Assembly: GCA_041675505.1 (NCBI GenBank)
Contig: JBAYTR010000015.1
Coordinates: forward strand, 29,122-93,121
Length of the DNA stretch: 64,000 nt
Source: JAGPCK01 sp041675505
Lineage (GTDB): Bacteria > Bacteroidota > Bacteroidia > UKL13-3
Direction: 5' to 3'
The translations under genes were made by a program, and so were the position numbers. Under the pieces are notes generated by a model. That model searched no databases, was not told where the DNA came from, and saw only the letters and a list, made by a program, of their open reading frames with translations. Shown here piece by piece: positions 45,708 to 55,548 of the stretch (position 1 is the stretch's first letter; each line of letters begins with the position of its first letter).

Positions 45708-47879
45708 ATGAAACGGATACTTTTTCTCTTTTTAATAATAAGTTCACAATTATCAGCCTTTGCCACCGGAACCGATGAGGGCATGTGGTTACCTCTTTTG
45801 CTTAAAAAGTACAACTACGAGCAAATGAAAAAAATGGGGCTCAAACTATCGGCTGAGCAGTTGTATGACGTGAACCATTCAGGACTGAAAGATGCGGTAG
45901 TGTCATTAGGCGGTTTTTGTACAGGCGAACTGGTTTCTAAGGAAGCCCTGATGCTTACCAACCACCATTGCGGATACGATGCCATTGCCTCGCACAGCAG
46001 CAAAGACAATGATTTACTCTCCAACGGTTTTTGGGCCATGAACCGCAAACAGGAATTGCAAAACCCCGGTTTGTATGCAGATATTCTGGTACGCATGGAA
46101 GAGGTTACGGCTAAGATTACTGCTGCCACCGCTGACCTGAAAGGGGAAGAACGGGGTATGGCCTATGCAACGGCAGTTAAAGAAATTACGTCCAAGGCAG
46201 TAGAAGGTACACACTATAAAGCATCGGTGGTAAGTATGTTCAGAGGAAATGAATATTACTTGATTGTATTCGAACGTTTCAATGATGTGCGGTTGGTGGG
46301 TGCTCCTCCGTCATCCATCGGAAAATTTGGTGGAGATAAAGACAACTGGATGTGGCCCCGTCATACTGGCGATTTTTCTGTTTTCAGAATTTATGCAGGC
46401 AAAGACAATAAACCCGCTGATTATTCTCCCGATAATGTACCCTTCACCCCCCGCCACGTGTTGCCGGTTTCGCTTAAGGGAATTGGCGAAAATGATTTTA
46501 CCATAGTAACTGGTTATCCGGCTACTACCAACCGTTACCTTACTTCGTTTGCTTTACAAACCTCATTGGAACAAACCAATCCGGCCATTATTGATTTGTT
46601 GGGTAAACAACTGGAGGTAATGAAAAAATACATGGATGCTGATGATGCGGTGAGGATAAAACTGGCGAGTGATTATGCCTCTTTAGCCAACACTTGGAAA
46701 TACTTCCTGGGGCAAAACGAAGGTCTTAAAAAGTCAGCTATTATTCAGGAAAAAAGAAACATAGAGAAGCGTTTTACTAAATGGCTCATGCAATCAAAAA
46801 ATGATGTGACTGCCGGTGAGTATGTGAACACACTCAGCAATATTGACAAAGCATATAAAGAATATCGAAAAATAAATGTGGAGGCCATTTATGCTTCACA
46901 ACTGCAATACTCTACCACAGTTGGAAGCTTGGCAGATGAATTGCATCCTTTAGCCGATTTACTCAAAGAAAAAACGAGCGATAAAAAGGAAATCGAAAAG
47001 TTGTGTGCCGAGTTGAAGGAGTCATTTAAAGAAGTATACAAAGATGCCCAAATGAGTATTGACCGGCACATGCTAACGGCCATGTTATCGTTGTACGCTT
47101 TAAAGATTACACCTGAAAAACAGTTGCCGGTTGTGCTGGATATTATTGCGCAATATGCTGACGGGAAAGCGGTTTTACCCTTTGATGAATTTACGGAAAA
47201 AGCGTTCGCCAAATCCATACTGGCGGATGAAAAAAAGCTGAATGCTTTTTTGAATAAACCTTCTTACAAAAAATTAATGAACGATCCGTTGTTCGGCTTT
47301 TTTAATAAACTGGAAGAGCAGCGCGACATTTACCGCGAGAATTCTGTTGCGTTTTCCAACGTGTTGGCCAAAGAAAATAAATTGTTGATTAAAGGCCTTA
47401 GGGAAATGGATACTGCCAGAAATTTTTATCCTGATGCCAACTCTACTTTACGTTTATCTTTCGGAAAAGTTTCGCGTTACCAGCCTAAAGATGCAGTGGT
47501 GTATGATTACTTCACTACCATGAAAGGCATTATGGATAAAGACGATGCCAAGGATGTGGATTTTAAAGTACCGGAGAAATTAAAGCAGTTGTATGCAAAA
47601 AAAGATTTCGGGCAGTATGCCGTAAACGGAGATATTCCGGTAGCCTTTATTACCGACAACGACATTACGGGGGGCAACTCGGGAAGTCCTGTGATTAACG
47701 GTAACGGGGAGTTGGTGGGTATTGCGTTTGACGGAAACTGGGAGGGCATGACCAGCGATTTAATGTACGATGCTCAACTGCAACGCTGCATTAATGTGGA
47801 CATACGCTATGTATTGTTTGTGATTGAAAAGTATGCCGGTGCCGGACACCTGATTAATGAAATGACCTTAGTGAAGTAA
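45708..47879 (+). CDS. S46-family dipeptidyl-peptidase (DPP7-like)
   Basis: The start is the ATG at 45708 that gives a signal peptide (MKRILFLFLIISSQ, then AFATG); longer readings from 45498 run into the opposite gene. The 723-residue periplasmic enzyme has the S46 catalytic parts: His in LTNHHCGYDAI (86-87), the central SSIGKFGGDKDNWMWPRHTGD with the Asp, and the Ser in GGNSGSPVING. The specificity position in AFDGNWEG is Gly, which I recall as the DPP7 state (broad or hydrophobic P1); DPP11 has Arg there (FDRNWE) and takes acidic P1. It removes dipeptides in amino-acid-using Bacteroidota. It is first in a likely operon with the DUF4920 and phospholipase genes. Confidence 0.93.
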   Translation: MKRILFLFLIISSQLSAFATGTDEGMWLPLLLKKYNYEQMKKMGLKLSAEQLYDVNHSGLKDAVVSLGGFCTGELVSKEALMLTNHHCGYDAIASHSSKDNDLLSNGFWAMNRKQELQNPGLYADILVRMEEVTAKITAATADLKGEERGMAYATAVKEITSKAVEGTHYKASVVSMFRGNEYYLIVFERFNDVRLVGAPPSSIGKFGGDKDNWMWPRHTGDFSVFRIYAGKDNKPADYSPDNVPFTPRHVLPVSLKGIGENDFTIVTGYPATTNRYLTSFALQTSLEQTNPAIIDLLGKQLEVMKKYMDADDAVRIKLASDYASLANTWKYFLGQNEGLKKSAIIQEKRNIEKRFTKWLMQSKNDVTAGEYVNTLSNIDKAYKEYRKINVEAIYASQLQYSTTVGSLADELHPLADLLKEKTSDKKEIEKLCAELKESFKEVYKDAQMSIDRHMLTAMLSLYALKITPEKQLPVVLDIIAQYADGKAVLPFDEFTEKAFAKSILADEKKLNAFLNKPSYKKLMNDPLFGFFNKLEEQRDIYRENSVAFSNVLAKENKLLIKGLREMDTARNFYPDANSTLRLSFGKVSRYQPKDAVVYDYFTTMKGIMDKDDAKDVDFKVPEKLKQLYAKKDFGQYAVNGDIPVAFITDNDITGGNSGSPVINGNGELVGIAFDGNWEGMTSDLMYDAQLQRCINVDIRYVLFVIEKYAGAGHLINEMTLVK

Positions 47880-47891
47880 TTTATAAAACAG

Positions 47892-48350
47892 ATGAAAAAG
47901 ATAATCCTACTTTTTACCGCAGCAGTTGTATTCGCATCATGCGGAGATATGAAATTAAAATCTGACGGCAAATACGGAGAAAGTTTTACCACCGATAGTG
48001 TAATGACGGTAGCCGCTCTTACCACTTTAATGCAAACTACAAACGAAGCACAAGTGGTGGTAGAAGGAACAGTGAACGGTGTTTGTAAAAGTGAGGGCTG
48101 CTGGTTAACGCTGGAAAACAAAGGTGGCGAAGAGCTTTTTATTGAAATAAAAGACAAGGCTTTTCACTTGCCGTTTAATGTGGAAGGTAAACATGCTATT
48201 GTAAAAGGCGTGGTAACCAAATCACAAATTTCTGTAGCCGAATTACAGGCCGAAGCAAAAGAAGAGGGAAAGTCGGAGGCGGAAATACAAGCCATCACGG
48301 CACCTAAAGAAGAGATTACGATGGAAACCACCGGTCTCATTCTTCAGTAG
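47892..48350 (+). CDS. DUF4920 lipoprotein
   Basis: The 152-residue protein has a lipoprotein signal peptide with the lipobox FASC (C17) and an OB-like domain of the DUF4920 type: VVVEGTVNGVCKSEGCWLTLEN, with the CxxxGC pair, and GKHAIVKGVVTKSQ. The two cysteines could bind a metal or form a disulfide. The body ends ITMETTGLILQ. It lies 13 bases after the S46 peptidase and 17 bases before the phospholipase gene. The function is not known. Confidence 0.85.
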   Translation: MKKIILLFTAAVVFASCGDMKLKSDGKYGESFTTDSVMTVAALTTLMQTTNEAQVVVEGTVNGVCKSEGCWLTLENKGGEELFIEIKDKAFHLPFNVEGKHAIVKGVVTKSQISVAELQAEAKEEGKSEAEIQAITAPKEEITMETTGLILQ

Positions 48351-48367
48351 ATTACCTCCCTCTTTCT

Positions 48368-49333
48368 ATGAAAAAACTGCTTCAGATTTTTGCTTTTAGT
48401 ACAATGGTGATGCTGATGTGCAGTTGGGGATTTTTTGCACACAGACAAATAAATCGATTAGCAGTTTTTACGGTACCTGCACCTTTGTTTGGCTTTTACA
48501 AAGCCAATATAGAATACCTTACAGAACATGCCGTAGATGCAGATAAACGCAGGTACAGTGATGAAGCGGAAGCCTGCCGTCATTACCTGGATGCTGATCA
48601 CTATGAGCAATTGCCGCCCATTGATACCATTCCTAAATATTGGAAACAAGCTGTAGAAAAATATACGGAGGATACGCTTAAAGCTTACGGTATTGTTCCC
48701 TGGCACATTCATATCATGACGTTTCGCTTAACGGAAGCGTTTAAACAAAAAGACAAAAGAAAAATACTACGCCTATCAGCTGATTTAGGACATTATGTTG
48801 CCGATGCGCACGTGCCTTTACATGCCACAGAAAATTACAACGGACAACTTACAGGGCAAACCGGTATACATGGTTTTTGGGAATCGCGCCTGCCGGAGTT
48901 GTTCAGTAGCAACTATGATTTTTTTACCGGCAAGGCACACCACATTGAAGATGTGCAACAGGCAGCTTGGGTAGCGGTGAACGGTAGTTTTGCCGCAGTT
49001 GATTCCGTACTGCGTTTGGAGCGTGAGTTGAGCAAACAATTTCCTGACGACCGCAAATATGCTTTCGAACAAAAAGGGAACATGACCGTGCGTGTGTATT
49101 CCAAAGAATATGCTGCGGCCTATGACCGCTTAATGGGTGATATGGTGGAACGCAGAATGAGGGCTTCGGTTATACTGGTTGGCTCACTGTGGTATACTGC
49201 CTGGGTAAATTCAGGGCAGCCTGATTTGGATAAGCTGGAAGAAAAACCTACACCAGAAGAAGAACAAAAATTAATTGCAGAACAGGAGAAGAAATTTAAC
49301 TCCGGTAAAATTATCGGCAGGTCGGAAGAATAA
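48368..49333 (+). CDS. Zinc-dependent phospholipase C / S1-P1 nuclease-like protein
   Basis: The 321-residue protein has a signal peptide and, right after it, W20-G...H25 (SWGFFAHRQIN), the expected first ligands of the three-zinc fold of phospholipase C and S1/P1 nuclease. Further ligands are H78 and D77 in DADHYEQ, H113/H115 in PWHIHI, H142, D146, H148 and H152 in GHYVADAHVPLHAT, and E172 in HGFWESR. The family cuts phosphodiester or phospholipid bonds outside the cytoplasm. It ends in a Lys/Glu-rich helix. It is the last gene of the S46-DUF4920 group. Confidence 0.85.
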   Translation: MKKLLQIFAFSTMVMLMCSWGFFAHRQINRLAVFTVPAPLFGFYKANIEYLTEHAVDADKRRYSDEAEACRHYLDADHYEQLPPIDTIPKYWKQAVEKYTEDTLKAYGIVPWHIHIMTFRLTEAFKQKDKRKILRLSADLGHYVADAHVPLHATENYNGQLTGQTGIHGFWESRLPELFSSNYDFFTGKAHHIEDVQQAAWVAVNGSFAAVDSVLRLERELSKQFPDDRKYAFEQKGNMTVRVYSKEYAAAYDRLMGDMVERRMRASVILVGSLWYTAWVNSGQPDLDKLEEKPTPEEEQKLIAEQEKKFNSGKIIGRSEE

Positions 49334-49410
49334 TTCCCAATTGCGCATTCTTCCCCTGTGTGGCTGCTGCATTTCGTTGATAACCCTGTTTAAACTGTGT
49401 ATAAAATACC

Positions 49411-49441
49411 TTGTATAGCAAGTGCAACAGGTATAATTTTG
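49411..49441 (+). promoter_or_regulatory. Predicted dnaN promoter
   Basis: TTG at 49411-49413 and TAATTTTG at 49434-49441 are 20 bases apart, matching the Bacteroidota consensus; the dnaN ATG follows 28 bases after the box. Confidence 0.55.
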
Positions 49442-49469
49442 TTCCATACCCAACGATAATTCCACACGT

Positions 49470-50591
49470 ATGAAATTTGTTGTTTCAACCAGCAACCTCC
49501 TGAGCCACCTTCAATTGATTGACGGAGTGGTGGTGTCTAAGCCAATCATTCCTATTTTGGAGAATTTCCTGTTCGACATTAAAGGAAATAAATTGTCCAT
49601 TTCTTCTACTGATTTAGAGACGTCTATGACTACCTCCATTGAAGTCGAAGCCAATGAAGACATCAAAATAGCCATCCCGTCCAAGTTATTGATGGATACA
49701 CTAAAAACACTACCTGAGCAACCACTTACGTTCTCTGTAGATGCTGCCACGTATTCAGTAGAAATTCATACCGGTTCAGGCCGTTACAAACTTTCCGGAC
49801 AAAACGGTGATGACTTCCCCAAGGTACCTGAGGTGGAAGGGGACAAAACCATCAACATCCCTTCTAATGTATTACTTCGGGCCATTGGTAAAACCGTATT
49901 TGCCACCAGCAACGATGAGCTTCGACTTAACCTTACGGGTGTATATGTGCAGTTGTTTAACGACAACATTACTTTTGTAGCTACCGATGCCAACCGTTTG
50001 GTGCGTTTCATTCGCAAAGACGTAAAGCCGGGAGTGGAAGATGCATTCATCATTCCTAAAAAAGCACTTAACCTGCTGCGCTCATCACTTTCCAATGATG
50101 ATACCGTAGTAAAAATTGACTTCAATAAATCAAATGCATTTTTCTCATTTGAAGGCGTGAACCTTATTTGCCGCCTTATTGATGAGAAATACCCTGATTA
50201 CCGTGCCGTAATACCAGCCGATAATCCGAATGTACTTACCATCAACAAACAAGCCTTCCAAAGCGCCATTAAACGTATCTCTATTTTCTCTAACAAAACC
50301 ACCCACCAAATTCGCCTTAAACTGGCGGGCAGTGAGTTGATTTTATCAGCAGAAGATTTTGATTTTGCCAATGAAGCGCAAGACCGTCTCGCTTGCCAGT
50401 ATGAAGGGCAGGACATGGAAATAGGCTTTAATTCCCGTTACCTTATTGACATGATTAATGCCGTAGATACCGATGAGGTACGCATGGAAATGTCGCAACC
50501 CAACCGTGCCGGTTTAATGTTGCCTGCCAAGCAGGATGGAGACGAGGACATGTTGATGCTGGTGATGCCTATGATGCTGAACAATTATTAA
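49470..50591 (+). CDS. dnaN: DNA polymerase III beta subunit (sliding clamp)
   Basis: The 373-residue protein has three copies of the clamp fold (about 1-120, 130-245, 250-373). Landmarks are MKFVVSTSNLLSHLQLIDGV at the start, GVYVQLFNDNITFVATDANRL in the middle domain and the closing LMLVMPMMLNNY. The ring holds polymerase on DNA during replication. It is not next to dnaA or recF, which it often is in other bacteria but usually is not in Bacteroidota. A terminator follows. Confidence 0.97.
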   Translation: MKFVVSTSNLLSHLQLIDGVVVSKPIIPILENFLFDIKGNKLSISSTDLETSMTTSIEVEANEDIKIAIPSKLLMDTLKTLPEQPLTFSVDAATYSVEIHTGSGRYKLSGQNGDDFPKVPEVEGDKTINIPSNVLLRAIGKTVFATSNDELRLNLTGVYVQLFNDNITFVATDANRLVRFIRKDVKPGVEDAFIIPKKALNLLRSSLSNDDTVVKIDFNKSNAFFSFEGVNLICRLIDEKYPDYRAVIPADNPNVLTINKQAFQSAIKRISIFSNKTTHQIRLKLAGSELILSAEDFDFANEAQDRLACQYEGQDMEIGFNSRYLIDMINAVDTDEVRMEMSQPNRAGLMLPAKQDGDEDMLMLVMPMMLNNY

Positions 50592-50612
50592 TCGCACATT
50601 TCAATAGCAGCC

Positions 50613-50655
50613 AAGCCCCGTTTAGCACAGCTATCCGGGGCTTTGTTGATTTTAA
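50613..50655 (+). terminator. Terminator after dnaN
   Basis: AAGCCCCG (50613-50620) pairs with CGGGGCTT (50636-50643) around a 15-base loop, followed by TTGTTGATTTT. Confidence 0.7.
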
Positions 50656-50753
50656 AGCTCCTATTTTAGTTCTTAGTGAAAGGCAACTCCTTCAACAGTA
50701 AGTATTAAAAACTCATTTTATTGCTTTACTTTGAATGACCAAAACCGCTGTTC

Positions 50754-51290
50754 ATGAAAAACAAATATTCACTGGTGTTGCTATTGGCAGCCTTTTGTTG
50801 CATGAATGTGCAATGCAATAAGGATGAAAAAACGGAACTCGAAAAACTCCCACCCATTAGTACTTACGGTGCAAATACCTTTGGTTGCTTAGTTAATGGT
50901 GATGCGTGGCCTATGAATGCTGTAAGCGGAGTACTTTTTTACGATTTTAGCTATTTTGATGGGATGACTGTTCTTTCTTATGAAATAAATGATAATAACG
51001 GAGTAATAAAAGAGGGGATTAACATAGTATCAAAACGAATGGTCAAGAAAGGGTTTTATGAAATTGGGTATGATAATAATGGAGAGTTTTTCTCAGCTAA
51101 ATTTGACAATGAACGTTATGTTTCTGGATACAAAAAAAACATTGACCTTGGCCGTAAAGCCATAGTAAATATACTACGATTAGATACTATACAAGGCATT
51201 ATCTCCGGTACTTTTTCCTTTTCATTGTTTAACGAGAAGGGTACAAAGGAAATTCACATTACCAACGGCCGCTTTGATTACAACTACTAA
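50754..51290 (+). CDS. Secreted protein of unknown function, tandem copy 1
   Basis: The 178-residue protein has a signal peptide ending in a Cys-rich stretch (AAFCCMNVQCNKDE) that may be a loose lipobox. The mature part starts LPPISTYGANTFGCLVNGDAWP, a beginning I have seen in Bacteroidota proteins of the DUF6252 kind, and ends GRFDYNY. The middle is strand-rich. It is the first of two related genes 17 bases apart, probably from a tandem duplication. No function is known. Confidence 0.75.
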   Translation: MKNKYSLVLLLAAFCCMNVQCNKDEKTELEKLPPISTYGANTFGCLVNGDAWPMNAVSGVLFYDFSYFDGMTVLSYEINDNNGVIKEGINIVSKRMVKKGFYEIGYDNNGEFFSAKFDNERYVSGYKKNIDLGRKAIVNILRLDTIQGIISGTFSFSLFNEKGTKEIHITNGRFDYNY

Positions 51291-51306
51291 TAAAGACTCG
51301 TAAAGC

Positions 51307-51852
51307 ATGAAAACCAACTACCTTGTATTGTTTCTTTTTGCAGCCTTTTGTTGCATGGGCGTTCAATGCAAAGAGGAAAGAACTGAATTGGAAATGCTGC
51401 CACCAGTAACCACTTATGGAGCCAACACCTTTGGTTGCCTTATCAATGGTAGGGCTTGGCCTGTTTATGAAAAAGGTGGTCGAATTGATGCACAATATAA
51501 CAACGGCAAGTTAGTTATTAATTACTCAACATTTGAACCTAACCAAGTGGGCGGGTGGGGACCAGGCCAAGTGAAAGAATACATTAGCATAACTACCAAT
51601 AAAATACATTCCAAGGGTTTTTATGCCATACAGCCAATATTGGGGGTAGACGGATTTGGTTTAGAGTATGACGGTGTGAAATACTCAGCTCGGTATAATT
51701 CAAATGATGATGCAATTTGTTACATCAATATGCTGCGTTTAGACAGCATAAAGCATATCATTTCAGGTGAATTTAATTTTTCATTATCAGATGAAGACAA
51801 TGAAAGCCGTGTAAACATAGAGCACGGCCGTTTCGATATTTTTTACCAATAA
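51307..51852 (+). CDS. Secreted protein of unknown function, tandem copy 2
   Basis: The 181-residue protein is a paralogue of the gene just upstream: the same signal peptide pattern (AAFCCMGVQCKEE), the same LPPVTTYGANTFGCLINGRAWP opening, the same final GRFD, and similar SGEFNFSLSDE near residue 160. The middle parts have drifted (WGPGQVKEYISITTNK here). The start is ATG with a 17-base spacer, so the two are co-transcribed. No function is known. Confidence 0.75.
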   Translation: MKTNYLVLFLFAAFCCMGVQCKEERTELEMLPPVTTYGANTFGCLINGRAWPVYEKGGRIDAQYNNGKLVINYSTFEPNQVGGWGPGQVKEYISITTNKIHSKGFYAIQPILGVDGFGLEYDGVKYSARYNSNDDAICYINMLRLDSIKHIISGEFNFSLSDEDNESRVNIEHGRFDIFYQ

Positions 51853-52023
51853 ACTCCCGCAATCCCCTGTTATCCTGACTTTGTAACTCAGAACATTGTG
51901 TCTTTGTTGATTAAAACCAATTGGTTGTACTATATACTGGGCAACATTTCGGATATTTTTGCTCCTGATTAACGTGGGGCAATAAACGTATTGAGGTACG
52001 GATATTGCTTACCAAGCGCAGTA

Positions 52024-53343
52024 ATGTTCAAAAGCAAAAATATACTTCTGTTGGTGCCGGTTCTGCTGGCTTCCCTGTGCGGAGTGGCCCAATCTACGGG
52101 CACATCGGCTGAGGAAGAGCGTATTGTGGCTGCCTTAGATAGTTTGTACAATGCCTTTCACGCCCACCGCACCGATAAGCGCACCGCAGGCGACCTCAAC
52201 ATTTACGGCTTTAATGAGTTGGATATTCCGCAGTACAGCGATTCTGTTATTAAATACCGGCTTTCCTTACTCGAATCACCCATTGCCATGGATTACAATG
52301 AACATGTGCAGGGTTTTATTAACCTGTATGCCATCAGAAAACGTAATCTTACCTCTAAGGTGCTGGCCCTGTCCAAGTATTATTTTCCCATGTTCGAGCA
52401 AATACTCGATCAGCAAAAATTGCCTTTGGAGTTTAAGTACCTGGCTGTAATTGAATCGGCACTTAACCCGCGGGCGGTTTCTGTAGCCAGTGCCAACGGG
52501 TTGTGGCAGTTCATTAACAGCACCGGCAAAATGTACGGGTTAAAGATAAACACCCTGGTAGACGAGCGCAGAGATCCGTATAAATCAACCTTAGCGGCTT
52601 GTCAGTATTTTAAAGACTCCTACGCCCTGTATGGCGATTGGTTGCTGGTTATTGCTTCCTACAACTGCGGCCCGGGTAACGTAAACAAAGCCATCCGCAG
52701 GTCGGGGGGCAAAATGAATTTCTGGGAAATAATGCCCTACTTGCCCAAAGAAACCCGCGGTTATGTGCCCGCCTTTATAGCCGCTACCTACGTGCTGAGT
52801 TATGCTACCGAGCACAACATTTACCCCATGGAGCTCGACATAAAACTCAATGTAGATACCATACACATCAGCAACAGTACCACGTTTCAGAAGCTATCGC
52901 AAATAACCGGACTGGAACTTTCCATCATTGAAGATTTGAATCCCGCTTACAAAAAAGGAATCATTCCTTGGTACCAGGGTTCAGCAGCCATTGTGTTACC
53001 CTATGAATATGCCATGAAGTATGCGAGTTACCGGGCCAATCCTGCAGGTTTTATTCCTGCAACGGGAGACTCCGTTCCTTCGGATGTTATTTTTGATGAT
53101 GATTTGATAGTGAACACCCCACCGCCTGAGCAGCCCGACAGAACAGCGGTAAACAAACCCCAGAAGAAAAAAGTACACGTGGTACAACGCGGTGACGGCT
53201 TATTCAAAATATCGCGTAAGTTTAATGTAACAGTAGAGGACATTCGCAAGTGGAACAACCTCAAAAACGATAAACTGGTGCCGGGTCAAAAGCTTAACAT
53301 TTACCCCACTACACAGGCTCCGCGCAGAAACGGCAACAACTAA
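52024..53343 (+). CDS. MltD-like lytic transglycosylase with LysM domain
   Basis: The start is the ATG at 52024, giving a signal peptide (MFKSKNILLLVPVLLASLCGVAQ). The 439-residue protein has the SLT goose-lysozyme-like domain with catalytic E144 in AVIESALNPRAVS, followed by ANGLWQFINSTGKMYG, DPYKSTLAACQYF and IASYNCGPGNV. One LysM repeat lies at about 387-432 (HVVQRGDGLFKISRKFNVTV), which binds peptidoglycan. The enzyme cuts glycan strands to form 1,6-anhydromuramyl ends. The linker (330-385) is Pro-rich. Confidence 0.94.
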   Translation: MFKSKNILLLVPVLLASLCGVAQSTGTSAEEERIVAALDSLYNAFHAHRTDKRTAGDLNIYGFNELDIPQYSDSVIKYRLSLLESPIAMDYNEHVQGFINLYAIRKRNLTSKVLALSKYYFPMFEQILDQQKLPLEFKYLAVIESALNPRAVSVASANGLWQFINSTGKMYGLKINTLVDERRDPYKSTLAACQYFKDSYALYGDWLLVIASYNCGPGNVNKAIRRSGGKMNFWEIMPYLPKETRGYVPAFIAATYVLSYATEHNIYPMELDIKLNVDTIHISNSTTFQKLSQITGLELSIIEDLNPAYKKGIIPWYQGSAAIVLPYEYAMKYASYRANPAGFIPATGDSVPSDVIFDDDLIVNTPPPEQPDRTAVNKPQKKKVHVVQRGDGLFKISRKFNVTVEDIRKWNNLKNDKLVPGQKLNIYPTTQAPRRNGNN

Positions 53344-53409
53344 GCACCCTTCATTAAAAAATAACACTTACAACTGGTGCAAAAGCGCAAGAAACTGTAA
53401 GTTTGAGCA

Positions 53410-54951
53410 GTGAATTACAAAACCATTTTTTCATTCAGTTTTTGGAGCATCTTGCTGGCAGCAGTTTTTTTTGCTTCCTGTAAAAAAGAAGAGTTTGCAG
53501 GAGAGGCAAAATCCAATCTGCTCCCCGAAACCCACATGCTGGCTGACACCATTCAACGCACTGGAGATAACCGTTTCCGTACGCAGGTGTTGGTGCAATG
53601 GTGGGGAAACGATGCCGATGGTTTTGTTACCGGCTATGAAGTTTCTTTGGATGGCATCAATTGGTTTTTTACCAAGCGACAAGACAGTGTGTTTTCTCTT
53701 TCCCTGCCTGCGGGTAAAGACACCTTCGATTTTCCGTTTTATGTGAGAGCCATAGATAACAAAGGTGCTAAAGATTTAAGTCCGGCTACTTTGGCTTATC
53801 CCGTAAAAAACTCAGCACCCGATGTGCGCTTTATTTTTGCCAGCGGAACTCCGGGCAGCCCGTCACGTAATCCCGTAAAAACATTTCCCGTGTTGCGATA
53901 CAGTTGGGAAGGCAGCGACCCTGACGGGGAAGATAACATTGACCACTACGAATTATTTTTGAACGATACCACCGCAGCGCCTTATGTGGTGCCGGCTAAT
54001 GCATCAGCTGTTACGTTTACCGGAAAAAACTTTGCAGGCACAGTGACCGACTGCGATGTGTTCATTAACAATGCTACCGTTGCGCTTTCGTTACCGGCAA
54101 CAGGAATGAAGTTAAATGAATACAACACGGTTTACATTCGTTCTGTAGATAAAGTAAATGCGAAATCAGTGTTTAAAGCCACACCTGCTGTGTGGGTGAA
54201 AAAACCCGCAAGTGATGTGTTGGTGGTTAATGCGTTTATCAATACGTTTACTAAAAATACCGTACAAAACTTTTACCTCAGCAACATGGTGAATGTAGGG
54301 GTAACAATATTTGATACGTTGCAGGCTACCGATCAGGTATCAAATAATTACACTGAACTTTCAACCGACCCGTTGACACAATCACGTGTGTTTGCGTTGT
54401 TCAAAAAAATTCTGTGGTTCAGTGATGATGCCGATTTTTCCTTGTCGCTCGCACAAAAATCTACTACAGAGTTTTTTGCCAAGGGCCAAAGCACAGGCAA
54501 TGGGGGCAGGTTGTTTATGGCCTTAGCTATAGCATCGGATATTGATCCTTTAGCCAACTACCTTGATTTTACACCTGTGCGCAAACTGGTTTCACCACCG
54601 GCAGGCAGCACGTTCCGTTTTGCAAAAGACTCGTTGGTTACTCCGCATAAAAACGGTTGGCCCGTATTAAAGTCCACAGCCATATTGCCCAGTGCGCGTC
54701 CGTTTGAAATACCGGAGGCTCCGAGCAGTTTATATGCTTACGATACCTTGTACAAAGCATCCATTACACAAAGCAGTTCACAAGGTGCTACCTTGTGGGC
54801 AGGTCCTTCACATGTTATAGCACGCAGGGTAACCATCAGCACAGGGAAGTCAAACTTTATTATATCATCGCTGCCTTTTCATTTGCTGAACGGGAACAAC
54901 AACATCGGGCAGTTTTTCCAGAAAACGCTCAAAGACGAATTGGACTTCTAA
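53410..54951 (+). CDS. Lipoprotein with fibronectin-type repeats, function unknown
   Basis: The 513-residue product starts at GTG 53410 and has a lipoprotein signal peptide with lipobox FASC (C24 in AAVFFASCKKEE). Two fibronectin-III-like stretches are seen: VQWWGNDADGFVTGYEVSLD (about 60-130) and YSWEGSDPDGEDNIDHYELF (about 155-260), both with the WxGxDxDG pattern. The remaining half has FKKILWFSDDADFSLSLAQ and other helices and strands without a known motif. It lies one base before purN and so is probably co-transcribed with it; the link is likely incidental. Confidence 0.8.
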   Translation: MNYKTIFSFSFWSILLAAVFFASCKKEEFAGEAKSNLLPETHMLADTIQRTGDNRFRTQVLVQWWGNDADGFVTGYEVSLDGINWFFTKRQDSVFSLSLPAGKDTFDFPFYVRAIDNKGAKDLSPATLAYPVKNSAPDVRFIFASGTPGSPSRNPVKTFPVLRYSWEGSDPDGEDNIDHYELFLNDTTAAPYVVPANASAVTFTGKNFAGTVTDCDVFINNATVALSLPATGMKLNEYNTVYIRSVDKVNAKSVFKATPAVWVKKPASDVLVVNAFINTFTKNTVQNFYLSNMVNVGVTIFDTLQATDQVSNNYTELSTDPLTQSRVFALFKKILWFSDDADFSLSLAQKSTTEFFAKGQSTGNGGRLFMALAIASDIDPLANYLDFTPVRKLVSPPAGSTFRFAKDSLVTPHKNGWPVLKSTAILPSARPFEIPEAPSSLYAYDTLYKASITQSSSQGATLWAGPSHVIARRVTISTGKSNFIISSLPFHLLNGNNNIGQFFQKTLKDELDF

Positions 54952-54952
54952 C

Positions 54953-55516
54953 GTGAAACGTATCATCATTTTTGCTTCTGGCTCAGGTTCCAATGCTCAA
55001 CGCATCATCGAACATTTTAACGCACAACCCGACAAAGCACAGGTAGTTGCGGTGTATTGCAATAATCCGCGTGCCTACGTTATTGAACGGTGCAAACAAT
55101 TGAATGTGCAGTGCAGAGTTTTTAACCGTAAAGATTTTTACGAGAACAATCAGGTGCTGAGTTGGCTGAAAGAAGATAACGCTGAACTGATTGTACTGGC
55201 CGGTTTTTTATGGCTTATTCCTGCTGAATTAATTCGCGCATTTCCTGAACAGATTATTAATATTCACCCTGCCCTGTTACCGGCATACGGTGGCAAAGGC
55301 ATGTACGGAAATCATGTACACGAAGCTGTAATTGCCAACAAAGAAACACAAAGCGGCATCACCATTCATTTGGTTAACGAAGAATACGACAAGGGTAAAA
55401 TACTGTTTCAGGCTATCACGCCCGTAACACCAGATGACACACCCGACACGCTGGCACAAAAGATACACCTGCTGGAGCACACACATTTTCCTCAAGTGAT
55501 TGAAGCATATTTATAA
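54953..55516 (+). CDS. purN: Phosphoribosylglycinamide formyltransferase PurN
   Basis: The 187-residue enzyme uses 10-formyl-THF to formylate GAR in purine synthesis. It starts at GTG 54953. Visible parts: the phosphate loop FASGSGSNAQRI (8-18), N103 and H105 in IINIHPALLPAYGGKGMYG, and D146 in EEYDKGKI, the three catalytic residues of GART. The length is slightly short but complete. It begins two bases after the stop of the lipoprotein gene. The next gene is kbl, 32 bases on. Confidence 0.95.
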   Translation: MKRIIIFASGSGSNAQRIIEHFNAQPDKAQVVAVYCNNPRAYVIERCKQLNVQCRVFNRKDFYENNQVLSWLKEDNAELIVLAGFLWLIPAELIRAFPEQIINIHPALLPAYGGKGMYGNHVHEAVIANKETQSGITIHLVNEEYDKGKILFQAITPVTPDDTPDTLAQKIHLLEHTHFPQVIEAYL

Positions 55517-55548
55517 CATATATTTTTAACCCAAGAAATAGCATTACC

